From Candidatus Methanoperedens sp. (lineage in GTDB: Archaea; Halobacteriota; Methanosarcinia; Methanosarcinales; Methanoperedenaceae): 27,363 nucleotides of DNA. Made by a program: the position numbers and the translations under genes. The first letter of the stretch is position 1, and each line of letters opens with the position of its first letter. The stretch spans positions 1 through 27,363 of the forward strand of contig JAHFCV010000010.1 in the NCBI GenBank assembly GCA_023249275.1, written 5' to 3'. Below, in pieces: positions 15,796 through 23,379 of the stretch. The notes under the pieces were generated by a model, which was not told the origin of the DNA, ran no database searches, and saw only the letters and a list, made by a program, of their open reading frames with translations.

Positions 15796-16248
15796 ATGAA
15801 TCTTTTTTCAAAAACTCTGTACATAATTATTTTTGTAATCATTATAATACTATCCGGAATTTATTTAATCGGGCAAAAAGAAGTTGTAGCTGCGAAAGTT
15901 ACTGTTGAATTAACCGGGGATGCGCCGTTTACTGCTTCACGTTTTAATGCATCGGAACGCGATGTGTTGATAGGGGATGTATCTCTTGATAAACTATATT
16001 TGAAAAAACTCGCTGCACCGAAAGGCAATGATATGTATTTGCCCGGAATTAGTGTGGGATTGTTCAGGAATAAAATGATGATCAGTGAATGGACTTCGGT
16101 TCCTATTCATGATAAGGGAATGTACGAATTAATTGTGGGTCTGGGTCAACCTGTTAATGAAGGGGATGTTATTAGCATTGCGGTGTATGTTAATGATGAT
16201 AAGGGAAATGTGGTGATCGGGAAGAGGAAGGATGTGGTGTGGGGATAA
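15796..16248 (+). CDS. Small membrane-anchored extracytoplasmic protein, unrecognised
   Basis: The 150-residue product has one N-terminal hydrophobic segment (about 7-26, TLYIIIFVIIIILSGIYLIG) followed by a soluble, beta-rich domain of about 120 residues with no cysteines and no heme motif. Phrases such as VTVELTGDAPFTASRFNAS and ELIVGLGQPVNEGDVISIAVYVND suggest a beta-sandwich fold. I do not recognise a family. It follows the tetraheme gene by 17 bases and closes the operon, so it may be an accessory or assembly component of the surface electron-transfer complex. Its stop lies only 13 bases from the stop of the convergent mqnE gene. Confidence 0.75.
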   Translation: MNLFSKTLYIIIFVIIIILSGIYLIGQKEVVAAKVTVELTGDAPFTASRFNASERDVLIGDVSLDKLYLKKLAAPKGNDMYLPGISVGLFRNKMMISEWTSVPIHDKGMYELIVGLGQPVNEGDVISIAVYVNDDKGNVVIGKRKDVVWG

Positions 16249-16261
16249 ATTCGGGAGCGCA

Positions 16262-17350
16262 TCATTTATACTCTTTTATTATTTCATAATTCGTAGTTCT
16301 TTCCACCGGAATCCTGCCCGCATTTTTTATTAAATAAATCAGTCTCTCCTTCGGCATGTATTCAGGCGTTGCGCCCCCTGCTGCATGAGTGATACGCTCT
16401 TCCATTACAGTGCCGTCAATGTCGTTTGCGCCATAATGCAGCGCAACCTGCGCGAGCTTCTCGCCCACCATAACCCAGTATGTCTTGATATTATTAACAT
16501 AACCGTCCAATAAAAGGCGGGATACTGCAATTGTTTTCAGGTCATCAAATCCTGTGGGACCTTTCACGCCGTTTTTCTGAAGCTCTGTATTGTCAGGATG
16601 GAAACTCAACGGTATAAATGCCTGGAAGCCGCGTGTTTTTTTCTGCAGTTTTCTTATCCTGAGAATATGGTCAACAATATCGGCGTTAGTCTCGATGTGA
16701 CCGTAGAGCATCGTGGCGTTGCTTTTTATGCCCAGCTTGTGGGCGGTTTCCATAACTTTTAGCCATTGTTCACCGCTTATTTTGTTCGGGCAGAGCTTTT
16801 TCCGTATCTCTTCATTGAATATTTCCCCGCCGCCTCCAGGAAGACCTGTAAGTCCCGCTTTTTTCAGGCGCAAAAGTATCTCTTTTACACTCATCCCCGA
16901 AGTTTGAGAAAGATGCGCAATTTCGACTGCGGTGTAAGCCTTTAATGACATTGAAGGATACTTTTCATGAAGCCTGCTGAGTACTTTCTCATAATATTCA
17001 AAAGGGAGTTTTGGGTTAAGAGAGCCCACGATATGAAGTTCAGTTGCGCCCATGCTTCGGGCTTTTTCAGCCTTTTCCAATATCTCATCAATAGTAAGGG
17101 TAAACGCTCCTTTCTGCCCTTCTTCCCTGAAATACGCGCAGAAACTGCATTTTGAAGTGCAGACGTTTGTGTAATTTATATGGCAGTTGGTTACAAACAT
17201 GACCCTGTCGCCGACGGTTCTTCTGCGTACGTAATCCGCAAGCGCTCCTATGAGCGGGAGGTTTCTGGACTCCATGAGGAGCATGCCGTCCTCAAAATCA
17301 AGTTCAGAAGATGCATGTATTTTTTCTATTATCGGTGAAAGTTCTTCCAT
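16262..17350 (-). CDS. mqnE: Aminofutalosine synthase MqnE (radical SAM, menaquinone pathway)
   Basis: MqnE is the radical SAM enzyme that forms aminofutalosine from an enolpyruvyl-benzoate precursor and S-adenosylmethionine in the futalosine route to menaquinone. The SAM cluster motif is CTSKCSFC (Cys64, Cys68, Cys71) after HINYTNVC. Family-typical stretches follow: ATELHIVGSLNPKLPFEYY, LKAYTAVEI, LPGGGGEIFNEEIRKKLCP, NATMLYGHIET, FQAFIPLSFHPDNT and ANDIDGTVMEE. CofH and MqnC are close relatives, but RKLCPNK and GFQAFIPLSFHP favour MqnE. Length (362 residues) is normal. It is the last gene of a minus-strand run of three radical SAM genes, 56 bases after the PflX-like gene. Menaquinone use fits Methanoperedens-type archaea, whose membrane quinol would feed the cytochromes encoded next door. 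Confidence 0.85.
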   Translation of the reverse strand: MEELSPIIEKIHASSELDFEDGMLLMESRNLPLIGALADYVRRRTVGDRVMFVTNCHINYTNVCTSKCSFCAYFREEGQKGAFTLTIDEILEKAEKARSMGATELHIVGSLNPKLPFEYYEKVLSRLHEKYPSMSLKAYTAVEIAHLSQTSGMSVKEILLRLKKAGLTGLPGGGGEIFNEEIRKKLCPNKISGEQWLKVMETAHKLGIKSNATMLYGHIETNADIVDHILRIRKLQKKTRGFQAFIPLSFHPDNTELQKNGVKGPTGFDDLKTIAVSRLLLDGYVNNIKTYWVMVGEKLAQVALHYGANDIDGTVMEERITHAAGGATPEYMPKERLIYLIKNAGRIPVERTTNYEIIKEYK

Positions 17351-17406
17351 TTATGCCGTCTTAGATACAGATAGTAAATAAGGGCATCGTTTTTAGAAAC
17401 CGGAAA

Positions 17407-18441
17407 TCATACAAGTAAGTCTTCAAGCCCCGACTCTTTTACGACATCAAGAGCCTGCTGGATTTCTTCTCTTGTAAGGCACCTGTTAATCTCAGGGTAT
17501 TCGTAAGCCCTGTAATCAGGTCGGTACTGGAACATCAGGTTGAACCTGACCTTCGGGATATGCTCTTTAGTCCACTTAACTATGGGTCTTGTGCAGCATT
17601 CGATATGTCCCGGAAGAACAAGCTGTCGCAGGAGGAGCTCACCGTTTGAGTAGGCTTCTATAAAATTCCTGGTCACCACTGAAAGATAATCAGGCGCTTT
17701 TGAATATTTTTTTGCGCATTCATCGTTCCCGTACCTGAAATCTCCGAGATATACATCAACAACGCCCTCAAGCAAATGAGCAATCTCCAACGAGTAATAC
17801 ATGTTGGAGTTCCACACAACAGGTACATTGACTTTCAGCGCATTCAGGATTTTCAGGATGGTATGGGTATGGGGAGTCGGGGTCACAAAATTCACATTCC
17901 TTGAGCCATAAGCGCGCCGAAGCGTGATTATTCTGGCAAGTTCTTCAGGTAATATGGAAATACCGCTTTGCGGAGCCGTGGAAATCTGCCAGTTCTGGCA
18001 GTAAACACAGGAAAAATTACAGCCAGTAAAGAAAATCGTATGCGATGGAACAAGTTCCGGCTCCTCGCCGCGATGCAGGAACTCGGCTGAATAGCGCGAG
18101 ACAGCATCCAGCCTGCAATAACCTATTTCTTTCTTTTTACGGTTTATCCCGCATCGCCTCTGGCAAAAATGACAGCTCTGGAGTATTTTATCCGCGATAG
18201 CAACCTTCAGGTCAAGAAGCGATGGGCTGGCGCGGGGTGTGAGTTCTTCGATAGATGCAATACTATCGAATATCTCATGAAAAGAGCGCATCGCAGTATC
18301 GTGTATTTTCCAGAGTTCAGGAAGTGTGGAATCCTTATTGAAATCAACACTCACTGATTGGGAAATCAAGAACTGTGATGGAAGTTTATCCTTCATCACT
18401 TCAAAATATCTTGGAAGATAAAGCGGGCTGCTTGAGGTCAT
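17407..18441 (-). CDS. Radical SAM protein related to pyruvate-formate-lyase activating enzyme (PflX-like)
   Basis: The 344-residue protein has a SAM cluster motif CNFSCVYC (Cys141, Cys145, Cys148) in FFTGCNFSCVYCQNWQIS, the usual form for the PflA/PflX branch. Before it is a second cysteine set, CHFCQRRC followed by YCR (Cys90, 93, 97 and 109), which may bind another cluster or zinc. Later phrases (RNVNFVTPTPHTHTILKIL, NSNMYYSLEIAHLLEG, VDVYLGDFRYG) match the uncharacterised PflX-like family (COG1313 type, from memory). The substrate is unknown. No glycyl-radical enzyme is visible here for it to activate. The N-terminal 85 residues are an unassigned extension. It starts nine bases after the Tes-like gene and is probably co-transcribed with it. 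Confidence 0.75.
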   Translation of the reverse strand: MTSSSPLYLPRYFEVMKDKLPSQFLISQSVSVDFNKDSTLPELWKIHDTAMRSFHEIFDSIASIEELTPRASPSLLDLKVAIADKILQSCHFCQRRCGINRKKKEIGYCRLDAVSRYSAEFLHRGEEPELVPSHTIFFTGCNFSCVYCQNWQISTAPQSGISILPEELARIITLRRAYGSRNVNFVTPTPHTHTILKILNALKVNVPVVWNSNMYYSLEIAHLLEGVVDVYLGDFRYGNDECAKKYSKAPDYLSVVTRNFIEAYSNGELLLRQLVLPGHIECCTRPIVKWTKEHIPKVRFNLMFQYRPDYRAYEYPEINRCLTREEIQQALDVVKESGLEDLLV

Positions 18442-18450
18442 TATTCTGTT

Positions 18451-19938
18451 TTAATGCGCCCTTACCCTTATTAAGGGTGTTGAAAACTTCTTCTCAACTG
18501 CCACCCGATGTATCGTGTTATAGGTACAGAACGGTATGATTCTCCCATCCGGAGTGGCATAATGGACGCCACATCGCTTTATCCTTTCAAGGTCGATATT
18601 ATATAAATCCATAAAATGCATGGCGCCTATGAAAAGGGTATGACGGTGGAATTCTTTAGTAGCTTCTCCTGTCCCTTCCCTGAGAACGTCAATGAAAAGT
18701 TTTGTTACATCTACGGATTTTGGCGCTTTTGCCATATCGATATACTTTGGCAATGCCGAAATCAGGCTGCCTATCCTTTTTATTTTTCCAAGGGACTTGC
18801 CAAGCCACTTGTCGCCGTTCAATGCCAGTTCATTGATTTGTTCAAGAAGTCCTTCCACGTCTATAAAACGGGTTATAGGTATCATTTTACCGTTTTCCAC
18901 ATAGACGTATGTGCCCGTACCGCAGTGGGGATGAACCGTGAATTCAATATTGGGGATACCCTCTTCCGCAGCAACGAAATGTGATATGGGCACAACAAAA
19001 GGAACAGGATAGAAATCATCTGCTGTAATTGCCCCGTCTGTCTGGGTTTCTATCAAATTAAATAAATCGGGAATAGTGATTCTTTTTTTCATCCTCTCTT
19101 TCTTATTTATCCTTCCTGCAAAAGAAATAGGCTGGAAATTAATTCCTTTCACCGCATCCATGTTGGCAACAGCAAACCTGATAATATCCCCTACCTGCAT
19201 ATCGTTCACGCCTTTTGCAAGCGTGGGCACAAGAGAAATACTCGTCAGTCCGCCCATTCTGCAGTTTTCAATGGCTTTGAGTTTATGCGGCAGCGCATTA
19301 TAACCCCTGTTTATTATGTATGGTTCCCTGGTTACACCATCAAACTGCAAATAAACAGTATGAAGACCCGCTGCATTCAGTTCTTCGCACAGTTTCGGGC
19401 TCTTTGCCAGTTTAATACCGTTGGTTGCCATCTGTATCTGGGTAAACTTAAATTCGTGAGCCATCCTGACAATCTGGACAATGTCATCGCGCATCGTTGG
19501 TTCACCCCCTGAAAACTGGACGGCGGGGCAGGGCACCGGTTTTTCGTTCCGGAGCATCTGCATCATCTCCCTTATTTGTGCAAGGGTTGGTTCGTACAGA
19601 TATCCGGAAGCCGAGGCATTCGCAAAGCATACAGGGCATGCCTGGTTGCACCTGTTGGTGACATCAATATTAGCAAGGATGGTACTTGTCTTATGAGAAG
19701 AACATATCCCGCATGACTGAGGGCAATTTCCATCTAAACCGATCGGATTTGATATACCGTCCCCGTCATGCCAGAACCTTTCAAAACGTTTAAACTGCTT
19801 TGAACTTGACCAATAAATATCTTTGAAATACCCGTGTTTGCTGCATGTTTTTTCAAGAATGATTTTTCCATTCTCTTCGAGTATTGAAGCATCAATAACA
19901 GCAAGGCATTCAGGGCACAACGATTTCGTTGATTCCAT
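18451..19938 (-). CDS. Radical SAM protein, tetraether lipid synthase (Tes)-like
   Basis: The 495-residue protein has an N-terminal metal site (CPEC at 8-11, C-S-K-H at 32-35), a second cysteine set CPQSCGIC-SSH (72-82), the SAM motif CNQACPVC (Cys97, 101, 104) and a C-terminal RCGVHYATPDGRIIPFCTYN. This layout of several auxiliary metal sites around a radical SAM core matches the family of Methanosarcina Tes and M. jannaschii MJ0619. Tes joins the phytanyl tails of archaeal diethers to make membrane-spanning tetraethers. An earlier report gave MJ0619 a pterin-methylating role, so the exact substrate is not certain here. The ATG at 19938 has a GGGTG Shine-Dalgarno eight bases upstream and a TATA-like box near 19978-19988. 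It leads the three-gene minus-strand run. Confidence 0.75.
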   Translation of the reverse strand: MESTKSLCPECLAVIDASILEENGKIILEKTCSKHGYFKDIYWSSSKQFKRFERFWHDGDGISNPIGLDGNCPQSCGICSSHKTSTILANIDVTNRCNQACPVCFANASASGYLYEPTLAQIREMMQMLRNEKPVPCPAVQFSGGEPTMRDDIVQIVRMAHEFKFTQIQMATNGIKLAKSPKLCEELNAAGLHTVYLQFDGVTREPYIINRGYNALPHKLKAIENCRMGGLTSISLVPTLAKGVNDMQVGDIIRFAVANMDAVKGINFQPISFAGRINKKERMKKRITIPDLFNLIETQTDGAITADDFYPVPFVVPISHFVAAEEGIPNIEFTVHPHCGTGTYVYVENGKMIPITRFIDVEGLLEQINELALNGDKWLGKSLGKIKRIGSLISALPKYIDMAKAPKSVDVTKLFIDVLREGTGEATKEFHRHTLFIGAMHFMDLYNIDLERIKRCGVHYATPDGRIIPFCTYNTIHRVAVEKKFSTPLIRVRAH

Positions 19939-19975
19939 AGATATACACCCTTGATTATTTTCGGGAGACTACGTA

Positions 19976-19990
19976 TTTATTATATTTGAA
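19976..19990 (-). promoter_or_regulatory. TATA-like promoter of the radical SAM run
   Basis: The minus strand reads TTCAAATATAATAAA here. A start about 26 bases downstream would be near 19955, leaving a short leader containing the GGGTG Shine-Dalgarno before the ATG at 19938. The 184-base region to 20122 also serves the plus-strand genes; a weaker candidate for those is AGTATTAAAG near 20056-20065. Confidence 0.4.
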
Positions 19991-20109
19991 ATTTTCCTTC
20001 ACGCTCCATTCATTAACTATTGCAGAAATTTCAAAATCGCGCTGTGAACAAAGCTTTTTTAGTATTAAAGCATATCTCAACTAAAAAACCAGAATTCGAC
20101 AATTAAAAA

Positions 20110-20118
20110 GGAAGTGAT
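20110..20118 (+). promoter_or_regulatory. Shine-Dalgarno deciding a TTG start
   Basis: GGAAGTGAT matches the archaeal anti-Shine-Dalgarno closely (GGAGGTGAT with one change). It ends four bases before TTG at 20123 and contains the GTG of 20114, which argues against that GTG as the initiator. Confidence 0.6.
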
Positions 20119-20122
20119 TAAT

Positions 20123-20353
20123 TTGGTAATCGGAGTAACGCTTGTGAATGTTGTGCCGGGACAGGAAAAAGCAGCTTATAATGAGCTTGTAAAGATAAAA
20201 GGAATAAAGGATGTATATCATGTGTTCGGAGAATACGATTTTGTAGTGATAAGCAATGTTGAGGGATTAAGCGCGCTCAATAAGCTTGTGGATACAATCA
20301 GGGAAAGCGAGAATGTCACTGCGACACAAACAATAGTAGGAGCGGAGCTTTAA
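20123..20353 (+). CDS. Lrp/AsnC-type ligand-binding (RAM) domain protein
   Basis: The 76-residue product (VIGVTLVNVVPGQEKAAYNEL, then VYHVFGEYDFVVISNVEG, then VTATQTIVG) is the stand-alone effector-sensing domain of the Lrp/AsnC family, with no helix-turn-helix. Such domains form dimers or rings and often bind amino acids; in this form it may modulate a full-length Lrp regulator. The GTG at 20114 has been considered as the start, but it lies inside a strong Shine-Dalgarno (GGAAGTGAT, 20110-20118). The TTG at 20123, four bases further on, is better placed and gives the usual N-terminus MVIGVT. It lies four bases before top6B, so the two are likely co-transcribed. The link to topoisomerase VI is positional only. 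Confidence 0.8.
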   Translation: MVIGVTLVNVVPGQEKAAYNELVKIKGIKDVYHVFGEYDFVVISNVEGLSALNKLVDTIRESENVTATQTIVGAEL

Positions 20354-20357
20354 CTTA

Positions 20358-22208
20358 ATGGTCATTGCCGAAGAACTTGCGAAAAAGCAAAAGGCAATCA
20401 GTATCGCTGAATTTTTTGAGAAAAACAGGCAAATACTTGGATTCGATTCAAGTACGCGAAGCCTGTTGACATCGGTTAAAGAAGCGGTAGACAATTCTCT
20501 TGACGCATGCGAGGAAGCAGGAATACTTCCGGATATTTTAATTAAACTTGAAAATGCGTCCAAAAACAACCTGACGCTTATCGTGGAAGATAACGGGCCT
20601 GGAATTGTGAAAGAACAAATCCCCAGGGTTTTTGCCAAATTGCTCTACGGTTCACGTTTCCATGCAGTCAAACAAAGCCGCGGGCAGCAGGGGATAGGTA
20701 TCTCGGCGACCGTATTGTATTCGCAGCTCACGTCGGGACGCCCTGCAAAAATCGTATCAAAAATTGACAGGGATGCGCCTGCTCATTATTTTGAACTGCT
20801 CATAAACACCCAGACGAATGAGCCTGAAATCCTTGTCGATAAGATAACCGACTGGGACAGGCTGCGGGGCACGCGCATCGAGCTTGAGATGGAAGCCTCG
20901 TATATCAAGGGACGAAGGCAATCTGTTTATGAATACCTGAAGGATACGGCGATAGTAAATCCCCATGCCCGCATTACACTTATTGAACCTGATAATAACC
21001 AGATAATATTTGAAAGGGCGACCGACAAACAGCCTGTGCAGGCTGTGGAAATACTCCCGCACCCTCATGGCATAGAGCTTGGAACCCTGATGAAGATGCT
21101 GCGGTATTGCGAAACAGACACACTTGATTCATTTTTGCGAAGCTCATTTTCAAGAATTGGCGCCCAGACAGCCAAGGAGATTTGCAGTAAAGCAGGAATT
21201 GACCCCGAAACCGACCCGAAGGCGATAAAACTTGATGAAGCGAAAAGGCTTCATGAGGCATTCAAGAAAGCAAAGATACTGGCGCCATCTACCGATTGCC
21301 TTTCTCCAATTACGGAGGAGCTTATCAGAAAAGGTGTCGGGAAAGAGCATACAGTGGATTTTATTGAGACCACAACGCGTCCTGCGGCTGTGCACAGCGG
21401 TCACCCATTCCAGGTTGAGGCGGGAATCGCTTACGGCGGGAACCTCCCAAAAGAGGACAAAGTGGAGATACTCAGGTTTGCCAACCGCGTGCCGCTTCTT
21501 TACCAGCAGGGAGCCTGTGCCATAACCCATGCTATCGAGAATATAAGCTGGAGAAACTATTCTCTTGACCAGCCTGGCGGCTCGCTTCCAATTGGTCCTG
21601 CTATAATTTTAGTGCATGTTGCATCGACCCATATCCCTTTTACCTCGGAATCAAAAGAAGCGATAGCAGACGTCCCTGAAATCATGGGAGAGGTGGAACT
21701 TGCGCTCAAGGATGTGGCGCGGCGGCTCAAGCTCTATTTGTCAAGGCAGGATAATCTTGAAAAACGCAGGGAAAAAGAAGAAATCATCTATTCCATACTG
21801 CCGCGCATAGCCAAAAAAGTGGGCGAGATTCTTGATAGACCCACGCCTGATATTACGCCTATCGTTGCGAAAATCATGGGGAATGTATTTTGCCAGCGCG
21901 TGGTGAAGCAGAACGGGAAAGGATGCGATGTGGAGATACGCTTTAAGAATCACGGTGATTCGGTGCATCATTTTGCTCTTCATGAGACGCTTCCTTATTC
22001 CATCGAATCGCCAAGCCCTGAACCCAAGAAAATCCCTGTTGGGAAGCAGATTGATTATGTGTGGAAGGTATCACTCAAGCCGGGTGAGCAGAAAGCCATT
22101 ATCTACAGGCTGGATATCGCTCTTGAAGAGGCGGGAAAACTGCCCCAGCTTGTGGTTGAGGGCATCGAGAGCGAACTTATAACAGGCGCAAAGGCGGTTA
22201 ATGTATGA
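20358..22208 (+). CDS. top6B: DNA topoisomerase VI subunit B
   Basis: This is the ATPase subunit of the A2B2 type IIB topoisomerase that relaxes and decatenates DNA in archaea. The GHKL ATP site is complete: the N-box KEAVDNSLDACEEAG (Glu42, Asn46), the G1 box VEDNGPGI (Asp78 with Gly80 and Gly82) and the G2 loop RGQQGIGISA (about 108-117). A helix-two-turn-helix region and a transducer domain follow, with the SKEAIAD phrase near the usual switch-lysine loop. The C-terminal part (about 500-616) has an Ig-like beta-rich look (ALHETLPYSIESPSPEPKKIP). Length is normal at 616 residues. It overlaps top6A by four bases (ATGA at 22205-22208), giving balanced synthesis of the two subunits. Confidence 0.97.
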   Translation: MVIAEELAKKQKAISIAEFFEKNRQILGFDSSTRSLLTSVKEAVDNSLDACEEAGILPDILIKLENASKNNLTLIVEDNGPGIVKEQIPRVFAKLLYGSRFHAVKQSRGQQGIGISATVLYSQLTSGRPAKIVSKIDRDAPAHYFELLINTQTNEPEILVDKITDWDRLRGTRIELEMEASYIKGRRQSVYEYLKDTAIVNPHARITLIEPDNNQIIFERATDKQPVQAVEILPHPHGIELGTLMKMLRYCETDTLDSFLRSSFSRIGAQTAKEICSKAGIDPETDPKAIKLDEAKRLHEAFKKAKILAPSTDCLSPITEELIRKGVGKEHTVDFIETTTRPAAVHSGHPFQVEAGIAYGGNLPKEDKVEILRFANRVPLLYQQGACAITHAIENISWRNYSLDQPGGSLPIGPAIILVHVASTHIPFTSESKEAIADVPEIMGEVELALKDVARRLKLYLSRQDNLEKRREKEEIIYSILPRIAKKVGEILDRPTPDITPIVAKIMGNVFCQRVVKQNGKGCDVEIRFKNHGDSVHHFALHETLPYSIESPSPEPKKIPVGKQIDYVWKVSLKPGEQKAIIYRLDIALEEAGKLPQLVVEGIESELITGAKAVNV

Positions 22209-23314
22209 ATGAAACGCAGATGAGCAATAAGCAGATACGAGATTCCCTCTCAAAGACGACTTTAAAGAAACTCATCCAGGATTTCTATGAGCAATTCGAG
22301 AGCGAGACCATTCCTCATATCACGCTGCCCTCACGCACCAAGAAGAACATCGAATTGAACGTGGACAGCGATGTATGGGTCTATGGAGACAGCGAGAGCA
22401 TGCGCAGCGCGAAAACCGTGAAGGGCGCAACGCAGCTTCTTAAGACCTCGCATGTGGTGGAACTTTTAATGAAAGGACATCTTGACCTGAACAAGAGTTC
22501 GACCCTGAGAGAATTGTATTACATCAGCGAGAACTGGGATATCGCAAAATTCAACGAACAGTCTGAAAGCGACCGGCTGATTGAAGACCTTGAGATAATA
22601 ACAGGATTGCAGCGCGAGGATTTCCATGTGCGCCCTGAGGAGAATGGCGCGACTCTATATGGGCCGATCAAAATCAAGGAATTAACAAAGCGCGGCGACC
22701 GTACCATGCACTGCCAGGACGAGGTTGGCGAAGCAGGATACCAGATACCTTACAACGTGGAGACAATAAAGTTCGTGGAGCATGATGCGAAGTTCATTAT
22801 CGCTATCGAGACAGGCGGTATGCAGGACAGGCTTATCGAGAACGGATTTGACGAGAAATTCGATGCCATCCTTGTGCACTTGAAGGGTCAACCTGCGCGC
22901 AGCACCCGGCGCATCATAAAGCGCATGAACGAGGAACTCAAGCTGCCGGTCGTGGTGTTCACTGACGGCGACCCATGGAGCTTCCGCATATACGCAAGCG
23001 TAGCCTACGGCGCCATCAAGAGCGCGCATCTCTCCGAGTTCATGGCTACGCCTGCGGCAAAGTTCATTGGCGTGCAGTCAACTGATATCGTGGAGTACGA
23101 GCTTTCCACGGACAAGCTGAACGACCAGGATGTCAAGGCGCTGCAAAGCGAGCTTACAGACCCGAGGTTTGATACGCCGTACTGGAAAGACCAGATAAAT
23201 TTGATGCTGAAGATTGGGAAGAAGGCTGAGCAGCAGGCTTTTGCGGGGAAGGGGCTGGATTATGTTACGGATAAGTATCTGCCGGAGAGGTTGGGGGAGA
23301 TGGGGATTATATGA
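22205..23314 (+). CDS. top6A: DNA topoisomerase VI subunit A (Spo11-like)
   Basis: This is the DNA-cleaving subunit, related to eukaryotic Spo11. It has the winged-helix region with the catalytic tyrosine in STLRELYYISENW (Tyr106 by alignment with the R-x-x-Y/F-Y pattern) and the Toprim metal site formed by IAIETGGM (Glu202) and FTDGDPW (Asp254, Asp256). The C-terminus, KGLDYVTDKYLPERLGEMGII, is typical of the family. Length is normal at 369 residues. The first ATG at 22205 overlaps the top6B stop; ATG at 22220 is an alternative. The AT-rich NACHT gene begins 65 bases after the stop with no sign of shared function. Confidence 0.97.
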   Translation: MNETQMSNKQIRDSLSKTTLKKLIQDFYEQFESETIPHITLPSRTKKNIELNVDSDVWVYGDSESMRSAKTVKGATQLLKTSHVVELLMKGHLDLNKSSTLRELYYISENWDIAKFNEQSESDRLIEDLEIITGLQREDFHVRPEENGATLYGPIKIKELTKRGDRTMHCQDEVGEAGYQIPYNVETIKFVEHDAKFIIAIETGGMQDRLIENGFDEKFDAILVHLKGQPARSTRRIIKRMNEELKLPVVVFTDGDPWSFRIYASVAYGAIKSAHLSEFMATPAAKFIGVQSTDIVEYELSTDKLNDQDVKALQSELTDPRFDTPYWKDQINLMLKIGKKAEQQAFAGKGLDYVTDKYLPERLGEMGII

Positions 23315-23379
23315 GGGGTTGAAACCGGATAATTGAAATTGAATAGAATGATCATGTGTATTTTTTGATTGGGTTATAT

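Noticed and set aside
16262..17350. CofH (FO synthase subunit 2) as the identity
   Set aside because: The C-x3-C-x2-C motif and general fold are shared, but the HINYTNVC, RKLCPNK, NATMLYGHIET and FQAFIPLSFHP phrases fit MqnE better, and no cofG gene is adjacent.
20114..20122. GTG at 20114 as the start of the Lrp-like protein
   Set aside because: That GTG is part of the GGAAGTGAT Shine-Dalgarno itself, and the family N-terminus begins at the following TTG.
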